A stretch of DNA of 64,000 bases, from NCBI RefSeq assembly GCF_037137075.1, contig NZ_JBBBNV010000023.1, positions 9,976-73,975 of the forward strand, written 5' to 3'. The notes beneath the pieces were generated by a model, which saw only the letters and a program-made list of their open reading frames with translations, had not been told where the DNA came from and searched no databases. The DNA is from JBBBNV01 sp037137075. GTDB lineage: Bacteria; Bacillota; Bacilli; Paenibacillales; NBRC-103111. Every line of letters begins with the position of its first letter. Within the stretch, counting starts at the first letter, position 1. Shown here one piece after another: positions 44,372 to 55,037 of this stretch. The position numbers and the translations under genes are program-made.

Positions 44372-46975
44372 TTATTCAGTTACCGTCACATACACGTACG
44401 TCTTCTTCTTCGCATAGGTGACTGTTATCGTTGCTTTGCCTTTGCCGATTGCCCGAATCGTTCCGTCCTTCACATCGGCCACCTTCAGGCTGGACGTTGT
44501 CCACAAGCCGTCTACCGTCACATCAGCCTCCGATTGATCCTCGAACGTGGCAAGAGCTGTCACTTGTGTCGTAGAGCCCGCCTTCATTTGAACAAGAATC
44601 AAATCCGTTTTCAAATATTTCAACGTATCCACCGCAATCGGAACCGTCACCGTCTTGCCGCCGAATGTGGCGGAAATGTTGGTGCTGCCTGCCGAAACTG
44701 CTGTGACCAGGCCGTTTGAGACATCGGCAACCTTGTACGCGTTGGATTTCCAGACAGCATCCGTTGTAACGTCCCGCTTCGTCCCATCGGACAAGGTTGC
44801 GCTCAGCGTAAGCTGTACTGTATCGCCTGTTTTGGCGCTAATGTACTTTTTGCTCACTTCCAGTGTCTGCACTACGCCGATTTCAACCGAAATCGTGACA
44901 GATTTGCCGCCATACTTGGCTGTAATGGTGGCTTTCCCCCGGGCGACCGGTGTCAGTACGCCTTCGCTGGATACCAGCACCATGCTTTCATTGCTGGAGA
45001 TCCACTCCGCTTCCTTGGTTACATCAATCGCATTATCATTGGCATCCGTCGCTGTCAGCGTAATCGACTTCGTGTCGCCCAAATCAAACGAGACCAGGGC
45101 GGTGCTGGCTTTGAGCTTATTCGCCATGTCCACCTTGACAGCCAGCGTCACCGTTTTACCGCCGAAAGCCGCTGTAATCGTGGCTTCGCCCGATTCCAGA
45201 GCGGTAATTACACCAGCGTCAACGGTAACCGCTGTGGCATTGGAGCTTGTCCACTCGGCATCTGCGACAACATCCTTGCTGGTGCCGTCCATGTAGACAG
45301 CGGTCAGGCTGATCGTTTTCGTATCGCCCTTGCTTAGGGCTAATGTCAAATCGCTTGTGGTCGTCAGACTTTTGAGCAGACCCACAGAAACCTTAATCGT
45401 CGTTGTTCTGGTTCCATATTTAGCGGTAACAGTTGCGGTGCCTGTATCAACCCCGGAGATAAGTCCGTTGCGGACATCCACAACCGCCGAATCGCTGCTG
45501 GTCCATTCGGCTTTGCTGCTTACATCGACTTCAGATCCGTCCGTATACAGCGCCTTCAGAACAGCCTGCTCGTAGCCGCCGACCTGCAGGTTTACCGTTT
45601 TTTTGTTTACCGAAAGCGTGCTTGGCACATCAACAGATATCTTGATTGTGACCGTTTTATCGCCGTATTTAGCCGTAACAAGTGCTTCACCGGCTTTGTA
45701 CGCCGTGACCTTCCCTTTGTTCACAAAGGCAATATCCGTATTATTGACGCTCCACTCGGCGTCTGCCGTTACATCCGCTTCCGAATTATCCGCATAAGTG
45801 GCGGTCAATGTAATTTGGGAGGACTGCGCTGTTTGCATATACAGCACGTCGCTGCTTGCATCCAATCGTCTAGGCACATCCACATCGACTTTAACCGTTA
45901 CGGTCTTATCGCCGTACTGTGCTGTAACCGTCGCTTCCCCGATTGCGTTGGCAATCAGCTTTCCTTTTACAACACTGACAATATCGTTATTGCTGGAGGT
46001 CCATGTCGCGCGGGCTGTGATGTCTTCCGGATCTCCGCTGGCATAGCTTGCATTCAGCACCAGCTGCTCGGTATTTCCTTTTTTAATCAGCAGGCTCTGC
46101 TTGTTCAGCTCCAGCTTAATGGCGTTATCTACCTCAACGGCAATTGCAGCCGTTTTGGTGCCGTAAGTACCGTAAATCGTCGTCTTCCCGGCGCTGTAGC
46201 CTGTGATTTTCCCGTTCAGCACATCGGCAATGCTGGGGTCCTCGGACTCCCATTCCGCCTTAGCCGTTACATCCTGCTTCGTACCGTCCGGATAGGTTGC
46301 TTCCAGGGTAACATCCACCGGGTCATTAAGCAGCAGCGAAATTTCCGTTTGGCTGGCATCCACCCGTTTGGCAATTTCCACGTTGACAGGAACCGTAACC
46401 GTTTGATTGTTGTAGGTCGCCGTGACATTGGCGGAGCCGGAGGCAAGACCGGTCACTTTTCCGTCAAATACGGTTGCAACAGAACCGTTGTCAATGTTCC
46501 ACGTCGATTTGGCGGTTACATCCTCTGAAGTGCCATCATCGTAATAAGCGGTTACAGTAATTTGCTCCGAGTCATCCTTACGCAAATCAAGCGACTGCTT
46601 ATCCTTAATCAAAGAGCGGACCTTCTTGCTGACGGTAACATTGACAATCACGGTTTGTCCCATGTAAGTCGCCGTTACCACCGCCGTGCCCTTGCCCTTG
46701 GCCGTAATGACCCCGGCATAAGCTGTTGCTACTGTTGTGTCGCTAGAGCTCCAGTCCGCCTTGATCGTAGCGGTCTCCGTCGTTCCGCTCTCGTAAATTG
46801 CGGTAGCCGTCAACGATGCGGTAGAGCCGACCTCCAGCGCAACCTCGTTCTTGCTTAACACCAGCTTGGAAATGGTTTCTGTCGTCGCCGCCGATGCGCT
46901 CATTCCGCCGAATAAACTTGCAACCAGCGTCATGATGAGCAGTATTGGCAGCAGCCTTGCTTTCTTCAACCGCAT
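44372..46975 (-). CDS. Secreted protein with ten Ig-like (BIG2) domains
   Basis: An 867-residue exported protein: signal peptide (MRLKKARLLPILLIMTLVAS, cleavage after SASA), then ten tandem domains of about 83 residues, each with the bacterial Ig-like pattern: L...G....LTATY.DG...DVT..A.W.S.......V..G.I......G.A.VTA.YGGKTVTV.V.V. No sortase motif, SLH domain or catalytic domain follows the last repeat. It is probably a cell-surface or matrix adhesin or spacer. The start has GGAGG 10 bases upstream; a 31-codon upstream extension of the frame is unlikely. Repeats differ enough at DNA level to be stable. Confidence 0.9.
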   Translation of the reverse strand: MRLKKARLLPILLIMTLVASLFGGMSASAATTETISKLVLSKNEVALEVGSTASLTATAIYESGTTETATIKADWSSSDTTVATAYAGVITAKGKGTAVVTATYMGQTVIVNVTVSKKVRSLIKDKQSLDLRKDDSEQITVTAYYDDGTSEDVTAKSTWNIDNGSVATVFDGKVTGLASGSANVTATYNNQTVTVPVNVEIAKRVDASQTEISLLLNDPVDVTLEATYPDGTKQDVTAKAEWESEDPSIADVLNGKITGYSAGKTTIYGTYGTKTAAIAVEVDNAIKLELNKQSLLIKKGNTEQLVLNASYASGDPEDITARATWTSSNNDIVSVVKGKLIANAIGEATVTAQYGDKTVTVKVDVDVPRRLDASSDVLYMQTAQSSQITLTATYADNSEADVTADAEWSVNNTDIAFVNKGKVTAYKAGEALVTAKYGDKTVTIKISVDVPSTLSVNKKTVNLQVGGYEQAVLKALYTDGSEVDVSSKAEWTSSDSAVVDVRNGLISGVDTGTATVTAKYGTRTTTIKVSVGLLKSLTTTSDLTLALSKGDTKTISLTAVYMDGTSKDVVADAEWTSSNATAVTVDAGVITALESGEATITAAFGGKTVTLAVKVDMANKLKASTALVSFDLGDTKSITLTATDANDNAIDVTKEAEWISSNESMVLVSSEGVLTPVARGKATITAKYGGKSVTISVEIGVVQTLEVSKKYISAKTGDTVQLTLSATLSDGTKRDVTTDAVWKSNAYKVADVSNGLVTAVSAGSTNISATFGGKTVTVPIAVDTLKYLKTDLILVQMKAGSTTQVTALATFEDQSEADVTVDGLWTTSSLKVADVKDGTIRAIGKGKATITVTYAKKKTYVYVTVTE

Positions 46976-47126
46976 TGTTTCATCTCCTCCAGCATTACAT
47001 TTCTTGTTGAATGGCATCCGGGAATTGGAATTTGTCGAATGCAGACAGACTCCGGCCAATGGACACACGCTATTAAGTCATTTATCGACAAATGCGATTT
47101 AAAGATTTAGCTTTTTCATAAACTTA

Positions 47127-48269
47127 TTAATCGTAAAGCGCATGGTCAATATGAACATGGCGGCCGGACCAGATTTGACGAGATGTCCACTCGGCTTTCC
47201 CCTGCCAAAACGGATGATCCTCCGGCAGTCCAAGCGGCAGCAGGCTGGCCGAGCACAAGTATAAGCTCCCGGTGCTGATATACCCTTCTCCCAGGCTAGG
47301 CTGATGCCCGCTGAGCCCGATTTGCAGCCAGCCCTGCGCATGAAACGTGCCGGCCGGTTCAAGCGTGCGGCGCATGACTGCCGTCAGCGCGCAGCGTACC
47401 TGGGCAGGCTGCAGCGAATCGTCCAGCTCGTTGCGCAGCGCCATTTGCGCAAGGAGCTGAAACGCGCCCGTCCGGTACGTCAATGAACGGCCGATAGCCG
47501 GAAACGTGCCGTCCGGTGCGATAAGCCGCTCTTGAATCACTGCATGGCGCCGCGCTCTCCGCAGCACCTTCTCCTTGGTTGCCTGCCATTCCGGCAAGGC
47601 CTGGCCCACGGTTTCCAGCACGTCCACCAGCATCGGGAGAATTACATAGCTATTATAATAATCCCAGTGAAATGCCGGGCCGTCCCCATAAAAGCCGTCG
47701 CCCACATACCACTGCTCATGCTGCTTCAGCGCATAATCGATCCGCATCGGGTCCCAATCCTCGCCGGCCTTGTACAGCAAGGCCTCCGTCATTGCCGCAA
47801 ACAGCAGCCAATTATTGAAGAATGGCTTGCGCGATCGCGTCAGCTTCAGCGCCCGGACCACATTTTGCCGTACCCGGTTATCCAGCTTGTCCCACAGCTC
47901 TGTCGGCGCCCGCAAAATCGCATGCGCCAAAAACGCCGTATCTACCACCGGCTGATAGTCCTCTTCAAAATTCATGTAGTCCGGCGATTCCGGGTCTGTT
48001 CCCGCGTCGATTGCAGCCCGGGCGAGAACAGCGTATTTGGCCCGCAGCAGCCCTTCGTCCCCTCTGCGGCTGCCCGTCTCAAGCCATGGAGCAATACCGG
48101 TAAGGAGCCTTCCAAGCGCTTCCAAGTGTGAGAAAGCAGCCCTTTGCGGCTGTCCCTCCACAGGCATCCGGACCCTTAGCTGTCTGGCCCCGAGCGCCTC
48201 AAGCACCGGGCCTGCCAATTTGTTCAGCGTATCCAGCCAATATTCACGTTCTGATGAGAAATTCGCCAT
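47127..48269 (-). CDS. DUF2264 family protein, probable glycan-active alpha/alpha-barrel
   Basis: A 380-residue cytoplasmic protein matching the DUF2264 family: REYWLDTLNKLAGPVLEALGARQLR at the start, HLEALGRLLTGIAPWLE, then NNWLLFAAMTEALLYKAGEDWD and YVGDGFYGDGPAFHWDYYNSYVILPML, motifs seen in predicted glycosidases of the (alpha/alpha)6 type. Many aromatic and acidic residues would line a sugar site. No reaction has been assigned to my knowledge. No direct operon partner except the Ig-like gene 150 bases downstream. Confidence 0.85.
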   Translation of the reverse strand: MANFSSEREYWLDTLNKLAGPVLEALGARQLRVRMPVEGQPQRAAFSHLEALGRLLTGIAPWLETGSRRGDEGLLRAKYAVLARAAIDAGTDPESPDYMNFEEDYQPVVDTAFLAHAILRAPTELWDKLDNRVRQNVVRALKLTRSRKPFFNNWLLFAAMTEALLYKAGEDWDPMRIDYALKQHEQWYVGDGFYGDGPAFHWDYYNSYVILPMLVDVLETVGQALPEWQATKEKVLRRARRHAVIQERLIAPDGTFPAIGRSLTYRTGAFQLLAQMALRNELDDSLQPAQVRCALTAVMRRTLEPAGTFHAQGWLQIGLSGHQPSLGEGYISTGSLYLCSASLLPLGLPEDHPFWQGKAEWTSRQIWSGRHVHIDHALYD

Positions 48270-48668
48270 CCTTTACCCCCGGTTTTAGAGTCTATGTAAA
48301 GTGCACAAAAAATGCCAATCTACATCATCGTAGACTGATACGCCAGCCTGAGTCAATCAAAAAAAGCTGAAATCTCGCTGAAAGCTGTCGAAACAGAGCA
48401 TCAGCCGACAAGCCCCCGTGTCATCCGCTTTTTACCCTCTTGCTACACCATCGCAGAGCAGCGAACAACGGTCTGTTCTCCGGCCTGTTTTGTAATCCGA
48501 TAAACGTGCTTAAAGCTGCCTGTAGGACACCGGATGATGGCATAAATAGAAAGGCACAAGCCCGGTACAGTACCTGACTCATGCCCTCCATGCGGCTTAA
48601 CTATACACGGTCTGACTGTTTGGAATCACTCTAATTTCGGGCCGCTTTTGTCGGATGCGCGCTTTCGT
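48270..48668. other. Intergenic region, nothing recognised
   Basis: About 400 bases without a supported gene, riboswitch or strong terminator. It contains AT-rich stretches near 48300-48370 that could hold the promoter of the DUF2264 gene. Confidence 0.5.
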
Positions 48669-49370
48669 TTATTCCTGCTCCTGGACGGTGACCGATTGAA
48701 TGCTGATCTCCTCCTGCGGAGCGCTCATTTCGTGAGTGAGCGGGTTAGTGCCAACCGGTGTGGCCGCAATCGCCTGAACCACATCCATACCCTCTGTAAT
48801 TTTGCCGAAAATCGTATAGTTCGGATAATGGTTCAAGAACAGGCTGTCCTCGCCCGTACAAATAAAAAACTGGCTTCCGTTCGTATTCGGCCCTGCGTTC
48901 GCCATCGCTACAATCCCGGGCTCATAGGTATGCGGACCGCCCAGTTCATCGTTGAACAGGTAACCGGGTCCGCCGCTGCCCGTCCCTGTCGGATCGCCGG
49001 TTTGAATCATAAACGACTCGATAATCCGATGAAAAATAACCTGATCGTAATATCCCTCACGGGCCAAAAAAATAAAGTTGTTGACCGTGTTCGGGGCGGA
49101 GTCTGCATAAAGCTCCATCGTAAAGCTTCCTTTATTCGTTGTTACGGTGGCCGTATAGGATTTGGTAATGTCAATGGTCAGCTCCGGTGCGGCCGTATAC
49201 GTTTTCCGCTCCTGCTGGCTTTCGTGACTTGACTCTGCTGCAGTTGAGCCTGCAGGGCTCTCCGCAGCAGTCCCCGACTGCGCCGCCGAGCCGGCTGAAA
49301 TAGACGCCTGATCGCTTGTCCCTTGAAATAATAAACTCACGGCCAATAAGAAGGATAAAATCGTTCCCAA
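48669..49370 (-). CDS. Secreted cyclophilin-type peptidyl-prolyl isomerase
   Basis: A 233-residue protein with an N-terminal hydrophobic signal (ILSFLLAVSLLFQG), a Ser/Ala/Glu linker to about residue 60, and a cyclophilin domain (about 70-230): FHRIIESFMIQTGDPTGTGSGGPGY, VAMANAGPNTNGSQFFI and HYPNYTIFGKITEGMDVV, including the catalytic Arg and the FF/Phe binding residues. It should speed folding of exported proteins. The start is TTG, 8 bases after GAGAGGAG. Lies just downstream of comEC. Confidence 0.9.
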   Translation of the reverse strand: MGTILSFLLAVSLLFQGTSDQASISAGSAAQSGTAAESPAGSTAAESSHESQQERKTYTAAPELTIDITKSYTATVTTNKGSFTMELYADSAPNTVNNFIFLAREGYYDQVIFHRIIESFMIQTGDPTGTGSGGPGYLFNDELGGPHTYEPGIVAMANAGPNTNGSQFFICTGEDSLFLNHYPNYTIFGKITEGMDVVQAIAATPVGTNPLTHEMSAPQEEISIQSVTVQEQE

Positions 49371-49537
49371 TGCTGCTGCTCCTCTCGTTACATGTTATCC
49401 GTCCATTTTTCAAAAACTAGTCAATACAATACAATAAAATACATGCCTCAAAGAAAAATACGACAATTCCCGCCAAATTCCTGCTTTCCGCCCAAATAAA
49501 AGACATTGTCTTCCTTTTCGGTGAAAAAATCAGCCGC

Positions 49538-52249
49538 CTAGTCCGAATCCTCCCGCTTGCTGCGTATCCGCATCCCGTCCTCCGTTATAATAAACTGCGT
49601 CTCTCCCCCGCTATCAGTGCGTAAAATCGATGCGCCATGCTCCTCCAAGCGGCTGACTACCCCGTCATTGGGATGCCCGTAGGCGTTGAACTGCCCCACC
49701 GAAATAACCGCGTACTGCGGCCGCCAATAACCGGCCCAAGCCTCGCTGGTGGAGGACTTGCTTCCGTGGTGGGCCACCTTTAATACATCTATTCCGCCTT
49801 GTTCTTGTTGTTTTTCTTCATCTTCACCCGCTGCGGCTGCTGCAGTAATGGCCAAGGGCTGCGCCTGATCCGGCGCCGGGACCTGCCTTATCGCGTTCCG
49901 CCCATTCCCGGCGGCTTCCGTCTTCTCCGAAAGGGCAGCCTGCTCCAGCCGATCCAAAATCCGCTGCTCTTCCTCCACTCCGATATCCCCCGTAAACAGA
50001 AACGTCTTGTGCAGCATCTTCATCAGAAAAACTAACGAATGCTCATTTTGCTCATTTTCCACCGTGATTCGGCCTGGTTCTTCCGCCCGCGCGGGAGCCA
50101 AAAATGTCAGCTCTGTCTTGGCATCAACAGCCAGCCTGTCCCCCTCGGAGGCGGCCAGCAGCGGAATCCCCTTGTCCAGAGCCACCGCAAACAGCTGCTC
50201 CGAGGCGCTTCCCGATTTGAGCGTACCGTTGAAAATCAGGTGCTTGACCGGAATTTGGTCCAGCACGGCAAGCAAGCCGCCGGCATGATCCTGATCCAGA
50301 TGAGTCACCAGCAGGTAATCGATTTGGTGGACCCCGCGTTGTTTTAACAAGGGGACCAGCAGCTTGCGCCCGACCTCATACGGATCGCTTCGTGTTTTCC
50401 ATTCATCCCCGGGCTTCGAAAATGAAAGCGTCCCCCCGCCGTCAACCAGCACATGCCGATTATGCGGCGTTCGGATCAAAATCGCATCCCCCTGTCCGAC
50501 GTCCAGCACCTGTACAGTGCCTGTGCGGTCCAAGCGCAGCGGACTGTACCCATGCCAAAGCAGCAGCGCAAACGCGAGGCCGGCCGCGAGAAAAGGCAAG
50601 CGGAGCCCACGCTCCCGCCAAAGCTCAAAGGTCCAGTACAACGCAGCCAAAAGTACAAAATAGGCCGCCAGCCACCAGATTTCCGGACTTGGCCATACCA
50701 GCTCCAGCGAATTTACGTTTGCCGCCATGCCTACCAGCCAAAATGTCGCTTCATTCAGTCTGGAGGTGAGCCAGGCTATTCCTCGGGCCAGCCAGGGAAA
50801 CAGGTAGGACAGGAGTAAAGCCGCCGATCCGAGCGGGAGCGTAACAAAGCTGATTAGCGGCACGAGCAGCAGATTCGCAAACCAGGACAGCAATGAGAAT
50901 TGGTTAAAATAATAGACGGACAGCGGAAAAGAAACCGCCTGCGCCACGGTTGTCACTGCCAAAGCGCTGCGAACGGATTCCCGCTGCACAGGCAGCCAGC
51001 CCATCACCGGCGGCACACCGGCGATAAGCCCGATCGTAACGAGAAACGACAGCTGAAACCCGACATCGAACAAATAATACGGCTCCCACAGCAGCATGAG
51101 GATTCCTGTCAGGCACACCAGATTCAGCCCGTCCTTCAGCAAATTGCGGCGCGCCGCATACAGGGCCAGCATCCCCATAATTCCGGCCCTGAGCACGGAC
51201 GGCGCCCCGCCGGACAGCAAAACATAGAACGGGATCAGACAGATGCAGAGCGTCAAATTGCGTTCCCGGGTCAACCCGGCCAAGCGGAATATCCACATGC
51301 AGCCGCCTACGAATACAGCCACATGCAGCCCTGAAATAGCCAATATATGGGTCAGACCAAGCTGTGAGAACTGCTGAAACTGCTGCGGGTCCAAATCGTC
51401 CTGAAGCCCGATAATCAGCCCCTTCATAAACCCGCCCTCCTGTTTTCCAAATAGCTCGTCCAGCCGGTTGCCGAGTCCGATACGGACAGCATCATTCAAA
51501 CGAAGCAGGCGCAGCCAGGGGGCTTCGCGCCACAAAGCGGGAGGCTGAAGCTCAAAGGCATCGAGTCCTTTGGCCGCTGCCAGCCAGTGAATATGGTTGC
51601 GCTTTAAATATTGCCGGTAATCGAAAGCGCCATAATTTGTAGCCGTCCCCGGCTCGCGCAGCTCGGCGCTCCATGTTATCCGATCGCCTCTCTGCCACTG
51701 CCGGGCGAGCTGCTGCTCCTCCGGTGTCATTAGTCGCACGCTAACCTGAATAAGCTCCCGCACCGGCAGCGCCTCTTCCCAAGCTCCCGCCTCATCGCCG
51801 TCTGTTTGCTCCATGGACGGGGATGCCGGCTCCAGCTTCGGCACAAATACCGTTTCAACGCGGGCGGTAAAGCTCAGGCGGTCGCCGTCAACCTCAGCCC
51901 TGGAAACAATTTCACCTTGAAAGCCAAGCATGCCCTCCGCCTGAATGGCCGGTATACTGCGGGCAAGCAGAGACAAATCCGATACATTCCGGGCTTCGTT
52001 CCAGCCGTACATGCCCATCGCAGTGCCGAACAGCAGCAGCATATACAGCCATGAGGCTCGTCGGAATTCCAAGGCAGCTATAAGCACCATCGTCAAACAG
52101 CAGCCCAAGGCCAGCTCCCAGGACATCCACGGCTGCGGAAAACGCCAGGCCGCTGCACTGCCGCCAACCCATAACACCGCTGCCGCCACCACCGGCCTAC
52201 GAACAGACGGCACCAACGACCGGCGTTCCCCGGTTTGAATTTTTTCCAT
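49538..52249 (-). CDS. comEC: DNA internalization channel protein ComEC/Rec2
   Basis: A 903-residue membrane protein that carries single-stranded DNA through the membrane during transformation. N-terminal membrane and OB-like region, the Competence domain (about 250-520, with GLIIGLQDDLDPQQFQQFSQLG and LAISGLHVAVFVGG), and a C-terminal metallo-beta-lactamase domain with LDVGQGDAILI, THLDQDHAGG, FTGDIG and VAHHGSKSSTS. A Gln/Ala/Glu-rich insertion of about 50 residues interrupts the lactamase domain before GGIDVLKVAHHG. Length is above B. subtilis ComEC (776), partly for this reason. The start is the ATG after GAGGAAG. Confidence 0.95.
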   Translation of the reverse strand: MEKIQTGERRSLVPSVRRPVVAAAVLWVGGSAAAWRFPQPWMSWELALGCCLTMVLIAALEFRRASWLYMLLLFGTAMGMYGWNEARNVSDLSLLARSIPAIQAEGMLGFQGEIVSRAEVDGDRLSFTARVETVFVPKLEPASPSMEQTDGDEAGAWEEALPVRELIQVSVRLMTPEEQQLARQWQRGDRITWSAELREPGTATNYGAFDYRQYLKRNHIHWLAAAKGLDAFELQPPALWREAPWLRLLRLNDAVRIGLGNRLDELFGKQEGGFMKGLIIGLQDDLDPQQFQQFSQLGLTHILAISGLHVAVFVGGCMWIFRLAGLTRERNLTLCICLIPFYVLLSGGAPSVLRAGIMGMLALYAARRNLLKDGLNLVCLTGILMLLWEPYYLFDVGFQLSFLVTIGLIAGVPPVMGWLPVQRESVRSALAVTTVAQAVSFPLSVYYFNQFSLLSWFANLLLVPLISFVTLPLGSAALLLSYLFPWLARGIAWLTSRLNEATFWLVGMAANVNSLELVWPSPEIWWLAAYFVLLAALYWTFELWRERGLRLPFLAAGLAFALLLWHGYSPLRLDRTGTVQVLDVGQGDAILIRTPHNRHVLVDGGGTLSFSKPGDEWKTRSDPYEVGRKLLVPLLKQRGVHQIDYLLVTHLDQDHAGGLLAVLDQIPVKHLIFNGTLKSGSASEQLFAVALDKGIPLLAASEGDRLAVDAKTELTFLAPARAEEPGRITVENEQNEHSLVFLMKMLHKTFLFTGDIGVEEEQRILDRLEQAALSEKTEAAGNGRNAIRQVPAPDQAQPLAITAAAAAGEDEEKQQEQGGIDVLKVAHHGSKSSTSEAWAGYWRPQYAVISVGQFNAYGHPNDGVVSRLEEHGASILRTDSGGETQFIITEDGMRIRSKREDSD

Positions 52250-52279
52250 GCTTCTTCCTCTTTTCTTGTTTCGAACGAC

Positions 52280-52323
52280 AAAAAGAACCTCTTCCCGCAG
52301 CATCCCGCGAAAAAAGAGGTTCT
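52280..52323 (-). terminator. Terminator-like hairpin between comEB and comEC
   Basis: On the minus strand AGAACCTCTT (52323-52314) pairs with AAGAGGTTCT (52293-52284), followed by TTTTG. It lies only about 31 bases before the comEC start, so comEC may be attenuated or driven by its own signal. Confidence 0.65.
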
Positions 52324-52430
52324 TCCCCTGGTTACAGTATTCGGTTTAACAAGCCGGCAAGGCGTTTCCCCTGAAGCACCTCTATACCATTACTTGCCGC
52401 TACATCCCGCAAAGCGGGATCGGCTAACGG

Positions 52431-52943
52431 TTAGTTGGTGACCTCAAGCTGCGTTCCGCCAGGCGCCTCATACCCGGTCATGCGCCGGAATACGATTCCC
52501 CGGCTCTCCAGCAGCGCCCGCACCTTCTCATTGTCCTTCGGATACGGCCGGTGGTAGACGATTTCCACAATGCCGCTATTGGCGAGCATATTGGCGCATG
52601 TCCAGCACGGCTGATCCGTCACATAGACGGTCGAGCCCTCACGGTCGTGCCGGTCCGTAAAGAGCAGCAAATTTTGCTCGGCATGAATCGTCCGGATGCA
52701 GCGCTGCTTTTTTACAATTTCCTCGCGCCCGTCCGTCACCTTCAGCTCCAGCTCTTCCACAATCATGCATCCGGCTTCGCCGCAATCCGGGGCTCCCATC
52801 GGCGCTCCGTTATAAGCTGTGCCGAGCAGCTTCTTCCCCTGCACCAGCACAGCTCCCACATGACGCCGCAGGCATTGTGAACGCGTGGACACCATATAGG
52901 CAATATCCATGAAATACGTATCCCAGTCTTTACGAATCGTCAT
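52431..52943 (-). CDS. comEB: dCMP deaminase ComEB
   Basis: A 170-residue zinc-dependent deaminase: HAEQN (His ligand and catalytic Glu) and PCWTC (two Cys ligands), with an extra Cys-rich zinc segment (APDCGEAGCMIVEE). It turns dCMP to dUMP; in Bacillus it lies in the comE operon but is not needed for transformation. Between metY and comEC. Confidence 0.95.
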   Translation of the reverse strand: MTIRKDWDTYFMDIAYMVSTRSQCLRRHVGAVLVQGKKLLGTAYNGAPMGAPDCGEAGCMIVEELELKVTDGREEIVKKQRCIRTIHAEQNLLLFTDRHDREGSTVYVTDQPCWTCANMLANSGIVEIVYHRPYPKDNEKVRALLESRGIVFRRMTGYEAPGGTQLEVTN

Positions 52944-52991
52944 ACCTGCTCGAATCCTTTCACTTGCATTCCTGCTGGTACTGCAATCTGT

Positions 52992-54350
<1,359 letters not shown>

Positions 54351-54389
54351 TCAACAGCAAAAGAAAACTTCCTTTATGCATGATAAAGT

Positions 54390-54872
54390 CTACGGTGTAC
54401 CGGAGACGCTCACATCCAATCTGTCGCGGAATTTGTCTAATGTCTTGGCCCCGATGCCCTTTACCTTCAGAAGGTCTTCCGGTTTACGAAAAGGCCCGTG
54501 CGCCTCCCGGTATGCCAAAATCGCTTTGCCCTTGCTCTCCCCAATCCCCGGCAAAGTCATAAGCTGCTCCAGAGTAGCAGCATTGAGCCTTACAATGGGG
54601 CTTGAGGCTGCAGGCTTTTTCGGCTCCTGCGGCTTTCCCGGCGATGGGGAGGTCGAAGGCTGTGCTGAAGCTTGAGGCCCGTGTGCGATTTTGACACCGG
54701 ACCCTCCTTGTTTGTCCGCCTGCGCCTCCTGCAAAAGCCCCGCTACCTGTGTATTTACTACCCGCCAGCCTGCCGGCGCGATCGTATCTGTACTGGTCGC
54801 CCAGCCGATGGCGCCTAGCCCCCCGGCCAGTACAACAGCGGCGGCAATCATCCATTTTGTTGAAAATTGCAT
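54390..54872 (-). CDS. comEA: Competence DNA receptor ComEA
   Basis: A 160-residue membrane-anchored DNA-binding protein: membrane segment at about 7-27, a Pro/Ser/Lys linker (about 50-90) and a double helix-hairpin-helix domain (about 93-152: RLNAATLEQLMTLPGIGESKGKAILAYR and FRKPEDLLKVKGIGAKTLDKFRDRL). The SLBB-like domain that precedes the HhH in Bacillus ComEA is not visible; B. subtilis ComEA has 205 residues. The start is set by AAAGGAG; a 35-codon upstream extension is unlikely. Confidence 0.92.
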   Translation of the reverse strand: MQFSTKWMIAAAVVLAGGLGAIGWATSTDTIAPAGWRVVNTQVAGLLQEAQADKQGGSGVKIAHGPQASAQPSTSPSPGKPQEPKKPAASSPIVRLNAATLEQLMTLPGIGESKGKAILAYREAHGPFRKPEDLLKVKGIGAKTLDKFRDRLDVSVSGTP

Positions 54873-55037
54873 TTTCCGTTCGCTCCTTTGGCCTAACCCT
54901 TTGAGAAAGTTTTTGCAATTCCGGCATATCGGTCGCACGGACCGAATAATTGTAATTATATGGGCACAAGTGAGCACCGTTGAAGCGGCGTCATGCTCCT
55001 TTGCAGGCCAACACGTTCGAAGAAGGAGGGATTCTCG
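54873..55037. other. Divergent comEA/comER intergenic region
   Basis: 165 bases between divergent starts. The AT-rich piece (TAATTGTAATTATATGG, 54946-54962) could hold promoters for one or both genes. No clear ComK box (AAAA-N5-TTTT pairs) was found. Confidence 0.4.

Noticed and set aside
44655..46046. Several plus-strand frames opposite the Ig-like gene
   Set aside because: They mirror the internal repeats of the gene on the other strand.
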